This document shows, in pieces, positions 54,448 to 63,275 of a stretch of DNA of 64,000 bases. Each line of letters starts with the position of its first letter. Position 1 is the first letter of the stretch. The stretch lies in NCBI GenBank assembly GCA_963774345.1, contig CAVZFB010000027.1, positions 186,001 to 250,000 of the forward strand, in the 5' to 3' direction. The position numbers and the translations under genes were made by a program. Source of the DNA: AP-15 sp963774345 (GTDB lineage: Bacteria > Pseudomonadota > Alphaproteobacteria > ATCC43930 > CGMCC-115725). The notes beneath the pieces are model-generated. The model was not told where the DNA came from. It did not search any database and worked only from the letters and a program-made list of their open reading frames with translations.

Positions 54448-55710
54448 TCAGACCACACGACTTTCCGCCAGAATGCAGAGCTCCCCACGTGACAGTCCCA
54501 ATTCGTCGCAGAAGATTTCCGTGTTGTGCTCGCCGATCAGCGGCGCCCGTCTAGAGATCCGCCATGGCGACCCGTTATAGATGGCCGCCTCGCCTGGATA
54601 GACAAAGCTGCGGCCGAGTTCCGGGTGCTCCACTTCTTTCCAGAACCCGCGATCGTGCAGGTGGGCGTCGTCGAGCAGCGCCTCCGGGGCGCGCACCGCC
54701 CCCCAGGTGAATCCGCGTTCTTGGGCAGCGTGGTAAACCTCCTCTGCCGGCAGACTGGCAATGAAATTGGCGACGAGATTATCGATGATGTGAGATGTGC
54801 TCGCCGCGATGACCGCCGGATCCTGATATTTGGGATCTCTGAGATCGCCGGCCATTCCGTTAGTGTCGAGCAGATCCGCCAGTTCCCCGATGTACCTGGG
54901 ATTCAGCCTGCCGCCCACCAGCGCGCAGACGTAGGCGCCGTCCTTGGCGCGGAACTGGGTACGGGGTGTGGGGCCTGCGGCATGATGGCGTCCCGTCTGG
55001 CGGCGCACCACTTCTCCCCGGTAGATGTAGTTGGCGATTGCCGCCTCCGTCGTCAGGGCACATGCCTCGTGGATCGAAGCGTCGATGTATTGCCCCTGCC
55101 CCGAAACGGTGCGGTGGACCAGGGCAGCCATGATGGCCATGTAAGCAAAATGACAGCCAGTGTGCCAGGCGTTGCCGCCGCCGGGAGCGATCGGTGGGGC
55201 ATCCGGGATGTCTGCTTCGTCATAACCGGATGAGGCCATCTCGCCGCCCGCCGCCATATGCAGCAGGTCGCTCGAGAGGTAATCCCGCCACGGGCCGGTC
55301 TGGCCGAAGGGGGTCAGGGCGCACATGATCAGCCCTGGATTTCGTTTGCGAAGGGAGTCGTAATCGAGCCCCAGGGATGCGAGGAAACCGGGGCGAAAGG
55401 TTTCCAGAATGACATCAAATGCCGCCGCCAATCGCCGGAACAGTTCACGGCCGTCAGAAGTTTCCAGGTTAAGGGTAATGCCGCGTTTGGATGTGTTGTA
55501 GTACCAGAAGGACAGGCTTCGCTCCGGGTGGGCGATGTCGTCGAGGAACGGCCCGACATGGCGGGTGGGCTCGCCGCCGGGGGGTTCGATCTTGACCACA
55601 TCGGCCCCGAGATCGCCGAGAAGCTTGCCGCAGAACTGGCCGGTTTCATCTGCAAGCTCCAGGATTCGCAGGCGTGCCAGCGGGCCCGGCACAGGCTGGG
55701 AATCGCTCAA
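54448..55710 (-). CDS. CaiB/BaiF family III CoA-transferase
   Basis: This 420-residue enzyme has GPLARLRILELADETGQFCG, KLLGDLGADVVKIEPPGGEP and SFWYYNTSKRGITLNLETSD, then RNPGLIMCALTPFGQTGPWR and GQGQYIDASIHEACALTTEA. The start ATG at 55710 overlaps the stop of the upstream CoA-transferase by four bases (ATGA), so the pair may form one alpha/beta heteromeric CoA-transferase. It would activate a carboxylic acid with CoA. Bases 54149-54447, downstream of the stop, hold nothing recognisable. Confidence 0.87.
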   Translation of the reverse strand: MSDSQPVPGPLARLRILELADETGQFCGKLLGDLGADVVKIEPPGGEPTRHVGPFLDDIAHPERSLSFWYYNTSKRGITLNLETSDGRELFRRLAAAFDVILETFRPGFLASLGLDYDSLRKRNPGLIMCALTPFGQTGPWRDYLSSDLLHMAAGGEMASSGYDEADIPDAPPIAPGGGNAWHTGCHFAYMAIMAALVHRTVSGQGQYIDASIHEACALTTEAAIANYIYRGEVVRRQTGRHHAAGPTPRTQFRAKDGAYVCALVGGRLNPRYIGELADLLDTNGMAGDLRDPKYQDPAVIAASTSHIIDNLVANFIASLPAEEVYHAAQERGFTWGAVRAPEALLDDAHLHDRGFWKEVEHPELGRSFVYPGEAAIYNGSPWRISRRAPLIGEHNTEIFCDELGLSRGELCILAESRVV

Positions 55711-57032
55711 CGGAACATCTCCTCCATATAGGGAAAGCGCGGCCGCCTGGTTGGCCAGAAGGTGCCGTCCTCAAAGCCTGCGCGCAACTCCTCGCGGCTG
55801 TAGCCCAGCATGCCTTCGACAATCTCCTGGGTGTGCTGACCGATTAGCGGGCTCGGCAGGTGGTTCGACGCCGGGGTTTCCGAAAGCTTGAACGGGGCAT
55901 TCTGCACCTTGTGTCGGCCGAGCGCCGGGTGCTCGATCTCAAGATACATCTCGCGGTGGCGCAACTGTGGGTCATGCTCGACCCGGTCCTCGGCACTCTG
56001 CACGGGAAGGGCGCGAACCCCGGCGGCCTGACAGCGCTCCGTCAGCTCGTATTTCTCGAGGGTCATGCTCCACGCCTCGATCTTGTCGTCCAATTCCTGC
56101 TGGTGCCGCAGGCGTCCGGTGACCGTGGCATACTCCGGCGAGGCGGCCCAGGACGGAGCGCCCATAACCTCGACCAGGTGCTGCCATTCCTCGTCGGAGC
56201 GGCAGACGATCACGCACCAGTCGTTATATTCGCCAGGATGGGTGCGGTAGGCATTATGCGGCGCCACGGTTGCCCCGCGGTAGTTATTGACCAGGGGCGT
56301 GCCGGGCCAGTGCGCCCGGTTGCCGGGAGGATAGCCGGCGCGTTGCGACCCGCGCCCGTTCGCCGCAAAGTCCAGCAATGCCGGACCGTTAAGGGGGACG
56401 CTCGCCACCATCTGGGACAGGTCGATATGCTGGCCTTGTCCGGTCATATTGCGGTGGTAGAGGCCGGTTAGGGCGCACATCGCCCCGTACATGCCGCCGG
56501 TATCGTCCATATACGACCAGCCCCAACCGGCCGGCGGCTTGTTGGGCAATCCGGAAATGTGGGTCAGCCCAGCCACCGCCTGGGCGACCGGACCAAATGT
56601 CGTGTAATGATGATGCCGACCGGTATGGCCGTAACCCGACATCGACACATAGACGATGTCTGGCTTGATCTTGCGCAGCTCGTTATAGCCCAGGCCCCAG
56701 TTCTGCAGCACCCGGGAGCTGAAATTCTCGATCACGATGTCGGAAATGGCGATCAGCCGTTTCACTATTTCCAGGCCTTTGGCGCTTCGGACGTTCAGAC
56801 TGAGGCTTTTCTTATTGACGTTCGTGTCATTAAAGTTTCCCGAGGTGTTGAGATTGACCTCGAGATTCTGTGGCGTGGTGGTGCTCGGCAGCCTGCCGCG
56901 CTCATTCTCCGGCCACTCGATCTTTATGATTTCGGCCCCAAAGGCCCCTAGCCAGCGCGTCGCCCAGGGTCCGGCGCGCACCCAGCTGAAGTCCACAACG
57001 CGAACGTTTTCAAGGGCTCGCGGTCGAGGCAT
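55707..57032 (-). CDS. CaiB/BaiF family III CoA-transferase
   Basis: This 441-residue family member begins PRALENVRVVDFSWVRAGPW, with WLGAFGAEIIKIEWPENERG, KSLSLNVRSAKGLEIVKRLI and the diagnostic YVSMSGYGHTGRHHHYTTFG, then GQGQHIDLSQMVASVPLNGP. Downstream, IVCRSDEEWQHLVEVMGAPS closes the fold. It is translationally coupled to the next gene (55710) by a four-base overlap. About 104 bases separate it from the upstream rhodanese gene on the same strand, so the two groups could be co-transcribed. Substrate unknown. Confidence 0.87.
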   Translation of the reverse strand: MPRPRALENVRVVDFSWVRAGPWATRWLGAFGAEIIKIEWPENERGRLPSTTTPQNLEVNLNTSGNFNDTNVNKKSLSLNVRSAKGLEIVKRLIAISDIVIENFSSRVLQNWGLGYNELRKIKPDIVYVSMSGYGHTGRHHHYTTFGPVAQAVAGLTHISGLPNKPPAGWGWSYMDDTGGMYGAMCALTGLYHRNMTGQGQHIDLSQMVASVPLNGPALLDFAANGRGSQRAGYPPGNRAHWPGTPLVNNYRGATVAPHNAYRTHPGEYNDWCVIVCRSDEEWQHLVEVMGAPSWAASPEYATVTGRLRHQQELDDKIEAWSMTLEKYELTERCQAAGVRALPVQSAEDRVEHDPQLRHREMYLEIEHPALGRHKVQNAPFKLSETPASNHLPSPLIGQHTQEIVEGMLGYSREELRAGFEDGTFWPTRRPRFPYMEEMFR

Positions 57033-57136
57033 GGCGTCTTACTCCTGCTGGGGCCAGGGCCGGGAAAATGGCGGCCGTCCTCCGAGCTTGATGCATCGGC
57101 GATGATGCCCCGATCTACACGACCTCGCAGGCGAAC

Positions 57137-58732
57137 TTAATGGGGGCCGAGATTGAAGCCGGCGAGGCCTTCGGCGGCGATCTGGTCGGGCAATTCGGTC
57201 TCCCAGCGCAGATAAGCCTGCATCGCGTCGCGATTGCCGGTGTGGCGATCGTGGTTCCAGAACAAATAATCGATGCGCTCCGCGTCGGGAGGATCGCCGG
57301 GGGAGGCCACGACGGGAAGTCCGGCGCTGGACCACGCTGGAGTGCCGCCGGAAGCGAGCATGATCCGCGCTGCGCCCAGTTCGGCGAGGTCGACGGCTGC
57401 AAGCCGCGCCGCCGCTTCGTCGCCGGAGAATATGACGATGCCGGTCGCCTTCAGGGTCGCCGTGGGGAGCCGACCGAGCCGCGGGCGGATGCTCCAGGCA
57501 GCTGCTTGCGGATGCGCCTGCCGATAGGCCGCACTCGGTTCGAGGCAGATGCCAGCTGCACCCTCGGTGAGAAGCCGTGCCACCTCTGCGGGTTCGATCG
57601 CCGGCACGGACGGGGACGATGAAACATCCGGCACGGCCGATCCAGTCTCAAGCGCCACGCCATCCAGCGCACGGTTGAGCACCTGCACGTCCCAGCCCAG
57701 CTGCTTCAGCCAATGCGCGGTCATGATCGCGCGCGTCCCGTCATCATCGACGAGGACGAGCCGCGCGCCGCGGGTCCCGACCCATCGATCGATCGCCTGG
57801 ACCAATTGGCCGCCCGGCGCCGAAACTGAGCCGGGCAAGTGGCCGGCGGCGAATTCCTCGGGTGTGCGCACGTCGAGAACATGGGTCGTGCGGCGGTTGG
57901 CCTCGGCTTGCCATTGGGAAAGGGTGGCGTGATCGATACGGCGAATGCCAAAGCGGGCCTCCACCGCTGCCGTCCGTCGGCGCGCCGCCGCTGCAGCACC
58001 CGCGCTGACCGGACGCAGTCCGTCACCAAGTCCGTTCGCGAGGTCGTACCCGGCGAGACGCCAGCCTTGCGTGCCGCCAGCGAGCGACATCACCTGGTTC
58101 GGGACCCCGGCGTTGATCAGGGATTGCGCGCCGATGATGCCGCGGGTGCGCCCGGCGCAGGACACCACAACCAAGGTTTCAGGCGACGGGACGGCGTCGG
58201 CAAAGCGGTGGACAAGCTCCGCGCCGGGGCATGGGACCGCTCCCGGTACATGAAACCGCGCATATTCGTCGAGTGGGCGGCTATCGAGGATGGTCACCCT
58301 CTGCCCCGAGCGCCGCAGTCGGTCGAGTTCTTCGGCCGAGATCGCCGGCGTCGCGCATTCGTGCTCAATGATTTCGGCAAAGGCCTTGCTGGGGACGTTG
58401 CTGCTCGGGAACAAGCGATAGCCGGCAGCTGCCCATGTCGCGGCGCCACCCGCCAGCAGACGGATGTCGCTATAGCCGAGGCCGGCGAGGCGGCGCGCCG
58501 CCTTTTCCGAGACGCCGTCGCCGTCGTCAACGAGGACGATCCGGCAGGAAAGCCGCGGCACCGAGCGACCGATGTCGGTTTCGAGCCGGCTGTAGGGCAG
58601 GTTGACCGCAAGCAGCGGATGGCCTTCGCCATGCTGCCCCTCCTCGCGGACATCGACAAATGCGATCTCGCCGCCGTCGGCCAGCCACTCCCTGACTTTC
58701 GCGACATCGACAGATTGCGGGGTTGCGGTCAT
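57137..58732 (-). CDS. Four-domain rhodanese (sulfurtransferase-like) protein
   Basis: The 531-residue protein has four rhodanese domains at about residues 10-108, 130-230, 270-375 and 390-490. Only domain 2 has the persulfide-forming cysteine, Cys192 in VVVSCAGRTRGIIGAQSLI. Domains 1 and 3 carry Asp at that loop (LVDDGDG, LVDDDGTRA) and domain 4 has FSGDEAAAR, so three are inactive and probably structural or regulatory. A C-terminal segment ends AEGLAGFNLGPH. The ATG at 58732 overlaps the stop of the HpnR-like gene (58729), implying co-translation. It may deliver sulfur to or interact with the radical SAM enzymes; this is inference from position. Confidence 0.88.
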   Translation of the reverse strand: MTATPQSVDVAKVREWLADGGEIAFVDVREEGQHGEGHPLLAVNLPYSRLETDIGRSVPRLSCRIVLVDDGDGVSEKAARRLAGLGYSDIRLLAGGAATWAAAGYRLFPSSNVPSKAFAEIIEHECATPAISAEELDRLRRSGQRVTILDSRPLDEYARFHVPGAVPCPGAELVHRFADAVPSPETLVVVSCAGRTRGIIGAQSLINAGVPNQVMSLAGGTQGWRLAGYDLANGLGDGLRPVSAGAAAAARRRTAAVEARFGIRRIDHATLSQWQAEANRRTTHVLDVRTPEEFAAGHLPGSVSAPGGQLVQAIDRWVGTRGARLVLVDDDGTRAIMTAHWLKQLGWDVQVLNRALDGVALETGSAVPDVSSSPSVPAIEPAEVARLLTEGAAGICLEPSAAYRQAHPQAAAWSIRPRLGRLPTATLKATGIVIFSGDEAAARLAAVDLAELGAARIMLASGGTPAWSSAGLPVVASPGDPPDAERIDYLFWNHDRHTGNRDAMQAYLRWETELPDQIAAEGLAGFNLGPH

Positions 58733-60276
58733 GGCGTGCTCCCCATGCGGGTTTCTTCGACGAATTGCTCGGTCGCGGCGTCGATGGCGCGTCCGCGGCG
58801 GCCGCGCGGAGGATGGACATAAAGCGAGGCCGGAGATGGCGCCCGTTCGGGTATGCGCGGCGGCGGCAACGGGATCTCGTAGGATACCGGCGCCATGTGG
58901 TCGGCGAGCAGCAATTCCGGCCGGTAGACCTTGTTCAATTGGAACAGGCTGCGGACGAAATTGGTCTGGCCGCGCAGCAACAGCCCGGCGACGATGCCGC
59001 CAGCGTCCCACAGCTGATGCCAGTCGAGGTGCTTGCGCATGATCGCGCGCTGCGTCGTCACCAGCTCCTGGTAGAACTCGTCGAGCGGCAGTTTTGTCGG
59101 CAACACCGCGTGCTGGATGTCGAACAGGCGGTAATCGCGGGTTTCCAGCCGGCGCCCATCGGTGAGCCAGCTTTCGGTGCCGGGATAGGGGGTATTGACG
59201 CTGATATTGATCACGTCGGGCATCTCCAGGCACCAGTCGCGCACGATGCGAAAGCGCTCATGGTCCCAATCGGGATCGGCAATCAAATTGACCGCGACGT
59301 TGATGCCGAGCGAGCGAGCGAATTCGACCGCCTCGAAATTTCGATCGAGCGTCACCCGCTTGCGGTATTTTTTCAGCCCCTCCTCGTCGATCGCCTCAAG
59401 GCCGAGAAACATCGTGACTAACCCGAGCCGCCGCCACAGCCGGAACGCCTCCTTGTTACGCAGCAGAACATCGCCGCGGGTTTCGAGGTAATACTTCTTG
59501 TTGATGCCGGCGCGGGCGATCGCCTCGCCGACCTCGATGCCGTGGCGCTCGTGGATAAAGGCCACGTCGTCGACGATAAAAATGCCGGGTTCGCGGATCG
59601 AGCGTAGATCCTCGACCACGCGCTCGGTGCTGATCAGCCGATAGCTGCGGCCATAAAAGGTCCAGGCGCTGCAGAACGAGCAGTCCCACGGGCAGCCGCG
59701 CGAGAACTCGATCGAAGCGCAAGGGTCCAAGGTGCCGATGAAATATCTGCGACGATGACGCAAGAGGTCGCGGGCCGGGGTTAGATCGTCAAGCGAGTGG
59801 ACAAAGCCCGGCGGCGGCCCTTCGCCGGCGGCAGTCACGGCGCCGGGAACCGTGACCGGGTCGTGGCCGGCCTCGATCGCAACGAGCAGAAGCGGCATCG
59901 CCGCCTCGCCCTCGCCCTTGAGCACGCAATCGATTGCGCCGTCGCCATGCGCGATGATCGCGCCCGCGGTGAAGGACGCGCTATGACCGCCAACGCAGAT
60001 AAAGATACCGGGGAAGCGCGCTTTCGTCGCCTTGGCGAGATCGACGATCTCGGGGACATTGGCTAGGTAGTTGCACGAAAACGCGACGATATCCGGCCGC
60101 CACCGCTCGATGGTTCGGAAATACGCCCGGTGGTCTTCGACTTGAAGGTCGATCAGCCGGACCTGGTGGCCGTTGTGCCGCGCCGCCGCGGCGACGAGTT
60201 CAAGCCCGAGCGGCTCAAGCCGCAAAAAGACTTTCGTATAGAGCAGAGGCCCCGGATGGACCCCGAGAAACCGCAT
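58729..60276 (-). CDS. B12-binding radical SAM protein, HpnR-like (copy 2)
   Basis: The 515-residue enzyme has an N-terminal B12-binding domain (FLRLEPLGLELVAAAARHNG; VAFSCNYLANVPEIVDLAKA). Its radical SAM cluster motif is C-x3-C-x2-C at Cys195, Cys199 and Cys202 (RGCPWDCSFCSAWTFYGRSY). EFARSLGINVAVNLIADPDW and NTPYPGTESWLTDG are typical of the HpnR (hopanoid C-3 methylase) group. HpnR methylates hopanoids at C-3, but no other hopanoid genes are in the window, so the substrate may differ. GAGAGGGAA precedes the ATG at 60276. It is followed, with overlap, by the rhodanese gene. A paralogue lies directly upstream. Confidence 0.82.
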   Translation of the reverse strand: MRFLGVHPGPLLYTKVFLRLEPLGLELVAAAARHNGHQVRLIDLQVEDHRAYFRTIERWRPDIVAFSCNYLANVPEIVDLAKATKARFPGIFICVGGHSASFTAGAIIAHGDGAIDCVLKGEGEAAMPLLLVAIEAGHDPVTVPGAVTAAGEGPPPGFVHSLDDLTPARDLLRHRRRYFIGTLDPCASIEFSRGCPWDCSFCSAWTFYGRSYRLISTERVVEDLRSIREPGIFIVDDVAFIHERHGIEVGEAIARAGINKKYYLETRGDVLLRNKEAFRLWRRLGLVTMFLGLEAIDEEGLKKYRKRVTLDRNFEAVEFARSLGINVAVNLIADPDWDHERFRIVRDWCLEMPDVINISVNTPYPGTESWLTDGRRLETRDYRLFDIQHAVLPTKLPLDEFYQELVTTQRAIMRKHLDWHQLWDAGGIVAGLLLRGQTNFVRSLFQLNKVYRPELLLADHMAPVSYEIPLPPPRIPERAPSPASLYVHPPRGRRGRAIDAATEQFVEETRMGSTP

Positions 60277-60381
60277 CGGACATTCCCTCTCGACGATCGC
60301 CGCGCTGCATCATAGACGTTCGGCGCACCTCCGGGGCAAGCCGATCGGCGACGGCGCAGCCGGGGATTGGCCGACGACGTT

Positions 60382-61917
60382 TCAGGACACGCTGCCGATC
60401 CGGGTTTCCTCGACGAAATTCTCGGTTGCTGCGTCGATCGCGCGCCCTTTGCGGCCGCGCGGCGGGTGGATGTAGAGCGAGGGCCCGCGAGGCTCGCGCA
60501 AAGTGGGCAGCGGGATCTCATAGGCGACCGGCGCGGCGTGATCGGCGAGCATCAGCTCCGGCCGATAGACCTTATCCAGCAGATAGAGGCTCTTCAGGAA
60601 ATTGGGGTGGCCGCGCAGCAATTGTCGTGCGACGATCCCGGCCGCGGCATAGGCCTGTCGCCAGCCGGCGAATTTGCGGTAGAACGCCCGCTGTGTCGTT
60701 ACCAGCTCTTCGTAGAATTCGGCGAGGGGCAGCCGTGTTGGCATCACGGCATGCGCGATGTCGTAAAGCCGATAGTCGCGGCTGGTCAGCACGCGCTCCT
60801 CGGTGAGCCAGCTTTCCGTGCCCGGATAGGGGGTGTTGACGCTCAGGTTAACGACCTCGGGGATTTCGAGACCCCATTCGCGCACGATGCGAAAGCGCTC
60901 GTGGTCCCAGTCGGGATCGGCGATCAGATTGATTGCCACAATAAGGCCGAGCGAGCGGGCGAATTCCAGCGCCTCGAAACTGCGGCCGAGCGACACGCGC
61001 TTGCGGTATTTAGTGAGACCTTCCTCGTCGATCGCCTCCAGGCCGATAAAGATGTACTGGAGGCCGAGGGTCTTCCAAAAGCGGAAGACTTCCTTGTTGC
61101 GGAGCAATACGTCGGCTCGGGTTTCGAGGTAGTAGCGCTTTTTGACGCGGGCGCGGGCGACCGCCTCGCCGAGCTCCATCGCATGGTGCTCGTGGACAAA
61201 GGCGACGTCGTCGACAACGAAGATCCCGGGTTCGCGGATGCGGCGCAGATCCTCGACGACCCGCTCCGGGCTAACCAGTCGATAGCTGCGCCCGTAAAAG
61301 GTCCAGGCGCTGCAGAACGAGCAATCCCACGGGCAGCCGCGGGAAAATTCGACCGAGGCGCAAGGATCGAGGATGCCGACAAAATACTTGCGCCGATGGC
61401 GCAACAGATCGCGCGCCGGCATGACCTCGTCGAGCGAATGGACGAAGCCCGGCGGCGGCCCTTCGCCGTCGGCGGTGACCGCACCGGGGACGGTGGACGG
61501 GTTGCGCCCGACCTCGATAGCCGCCAGCAACAGCGGCATCGACGCTTCGCCCTCACCCTTGAGCACGCAGTCGACGGCGCCCGCGCCGTGCTCGATCAGC
61601 GCGTTCGCGATAAAGGATGCGCTGTGCCCGCCAACGCAGATGAAGATGCCGGGGAAGCGCGCCTTGGTTGCTTTAGCGAGATCGACGATTTCGGGGACGT
61701 TGGCCAGGTAGTTGCAGCCAAAGGCGACGACGTCCGGCTGCCAGCGCTCGATCGTGCGGAAATAGGTGCGCTGGTCTTCGACTTGGAGGTCGAGCAGCCG
61801 AACCGCGTAGCCGGCCTGCCGCGCCGCCGCGGCGACCAGTTCGAGGCCGATCGGTTCGAGCCGCAGAAAAATTTGCGAATAGGTCAAAGGACCAGGATGG
61901 ACGCAGAACAGCCGCAT
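60382..61917 (-). CDS. B12-binding radical SAM protein, HpnR-like (copy 1)
   Basis: This 511-residue paralogue of the next gene shares nearly every motif: RLFCVHPGPLTYSQIFLRLE, VAFGCNYLANVPEIVDLAKA, the cluster RGCPWDCSFCSAWTFYGRSY (Cys195, Cys199, Cys202) and NTPYPGTESWLTEERVL. The C-terminal ends HPPRGRKGRAIDAATENFVE in both. The ATG at 61917 follows GGAGGGGGATC. The two enzymes are strongly alike over their whole length and differ mainly in the C-terminal third, suggesting an old tandem duplication with substrate divergence. The 105 bases between them hold no gene. HpnR-type hopanoid methylation is likely but unproven for either. Confidence 0.82.
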   Translation of the reverse strand: MRLFCVHPGPLTYSQIFLRLEPIGLELVAAAARQAGYAVRLLDLQVEDQRTYFRTIERWQPDVVAFGCNYLANVPEIVDLAKATKARFPGIFICVGGHSASFIANALIEHGAGAVDCVLKGEGEASMPLLLAAIEVGRNPSTVPGAVTADGEGPPPGFVHSLDEVMPARDLLRHRRKYFVGILDPCASVEFSRGCPWDCSFCSAWTFYGRSYRLVSPERVVEDLRRIREPGIFVVDDVAFVHEHHAMELGEAVARARVKKRYYLETRADVLLRNKEVFRFWKTLGLQYIFIGLEAIDEEGLTKYRKRVSLGRSFEALEFARSLGLIVAINLIADPDWDHERFRIVREWGLEIPEVVNLSVNTPYPGTESWLTEERVLTSRDYRLYDIAHAVMPTRLPLAEFYEELVTTQRAFYRKFAGWRQAYAAAGIVARQLLRGHPNFLKSLYLLDKVYRPELMLADHAAPVAYEIPLPTLREPRGPSLYIHPPRGRKGRAIDAATENFVEETRIGSVS

Positions 61918-62156
61918 CGGGATCCCCCTCCACTTGCCGGGCGCGCATAGGGCACATCGACCAGGCCGGCGCACCTCGAAGCCTACTGTGAGGCCGAACT
62001 CCCAGCCGTTCTACGGGTTCCACGAAATATGATAAATCGATGCTGATGTCAGCCGGCAACGTCGCTGACTCTCCGCAGAAGACCCGGAGGAAGGCGGGGA
62101 GCGCGCGCGGGCCGGGGCCCGCGCTGTTCTCCGTGCGGTTATGGTCAGGATTGCGT

Positions 62157-63182
62157 TTACGCGCTCGGGCGCGGCGAGGTTTCGCGCGGGGTGACCGCGA
62201 TATCGAGCTTCTGCAAGAGGCGCAGTACCGTGATTGGCATCGGTTTGCCGACCCGCTCCTCGGTCATTAGCCGGTGCAGTTCGTCGATGTCGGCGACCGG
62301 GATGCCGTCGGCAGCGACGATGATGTCGCCGCTCAAAAGCCCTGCAGCGCGCGCGGCGCCGTCGGGGGCAGTCGATTGGACGCGAACCCCGGTCTCGCGG
62401 GTAAGCTCATGAAAGCGCACGATCCGGCGCGACAACGGTACGTTCTGCCCGGCGACGCCGATGTAGCAGCGTCGCACCCTGCCGTCGCGAATGAGCCGTG
62501 CGGCGACGAACTCGACCGTGGCGGCCGAGATCGAAAAGCAGATACCCTGCGCCATGCCGATGATCGCCGTGTTGATGCCGACGACCTCGCCTGAGGCGGT
62601 AACCAATGGCCCGCCGGAATTCCCCGGGTTCAGCGCCGCGTCGGTCTGGATCACGCTGTCGATCAGCCGGCCCGAGCGGGTGCGCAGCGAGCGGCCCAGC
62701 GCGCTGACGACGCCGGCCGTCACCGTGCACTGAAAGCCGAACGGGTTGCCGATCGCGACGACCAGCTGGCCGACGCGCAGCCGGCGCGAATCGCCGAGCC
62801 GGGCAAAGGCCGGCGCCTCGCCGTCGAGCCTGAGCACGGCGAGATCGGTGTCGGGGTCGTCGCCGACCAAAGTGGCTGCGAGGCTGCGCCCGTCGGGAAA
62901 GGCGGCCTCGATCTTGCGCGCGCCCGACACGACGTGGCTGTTGGTCAGCACGTAAGCGTCGGGGGTGAAAACGACGCCCGAGCCGGCGCCGCCGGCGCCA
63001 TCCTTAAGCCCGCTAACCTGCAGATGAAGGACCGCCGGGCCAACCTTGTCGACGGCGCCGGTGACGGCGCGCGAATAGGCATCAAGCAAGGCGAAATCGC
63101 CGGCGGCGCCGGATGTTACTGATTGGACCTCGCTGGCGAGATCGTTGTCAGTTGGGGTGTTGATCTCCGATAGAAACGACAT
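62157..63182 (-). CDS. HtrA-like serine protease with PDZ domain, no signal peptide
   Basis: The 341-residue protein has a trypsin-like protease domain with His83 (TNSHVVSGARKIEAAFPDGR), Asp113 (DTDLAVLRL) and Ser189 (DAALNPGNSGGPLV), followed by a PDZ domain with AAGLLSGDIIVAADGIPVAD and VGKPMPITVLRLLQ. It degrades misfolded proteins or acts as a chaperone. The N-terminus MSFLSEINTPTDNDLASEVQ lacks a signal peptide or transmembrane helix, unusual for DegP-like enzymes, so it may be cytoplasmic or start upstream at an unseen codon. It is divergent from ssb. Confidence 0.88.
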   Translation of the reverse strand: MSFLSEINTPTDNDLASEVQSVTSGAAGDFALLDAYSRAVTGAVDKVGPAVLHLQVSGLKDGAGGAGSGVVFTPDAYVLTNSHVVSGARKIEAAFPDGRSLAATLVGDDPDTDLAVLRLDGEAPAFARLGDSRRLRVGQLVVAIGNPFGFQCTVTAGVVSALGRSLRTRSGRLIDSVIQTDAALNPGNSGGPLVTASGEVVGINTAIIGMAQGICFSISAATVEFVAARLIRDGRVRRCYIGVAGQNVPLSRRIVRFHELTRETGVRVQSTAPDGAARAAGLLSGDIIVAADGIPVADIDELHRLMTEERVGKPMPITVLRLLQKLDIAVTPRETSPRPSA

Positions 63183-63275
63183 GTTCGTGGTTCCCTGTGG
63201 ATAAGAATAAAGTGGGAACATTGGCAGGGTTTGATAAGATGGCGCCTCCGGCGACCATTTGAAGTGGGTGACCCC

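Noticed and set aside
58733..59233. Long N-terminal extension of the rhodanese frame (57137-59233)
   Set aside because: The extension overlaps the HpnR-like gene out of frame and has no similarity; the start at 58732 fits domain 1 and overlaps the upstream stop by four bases.
60367..61950. Long plus-strand open frame opposite the HpnR-like gene
   Set aside because: It is the complement of a well-conserved minus-strand gene and has no recognisable family or ribosome-binding site.
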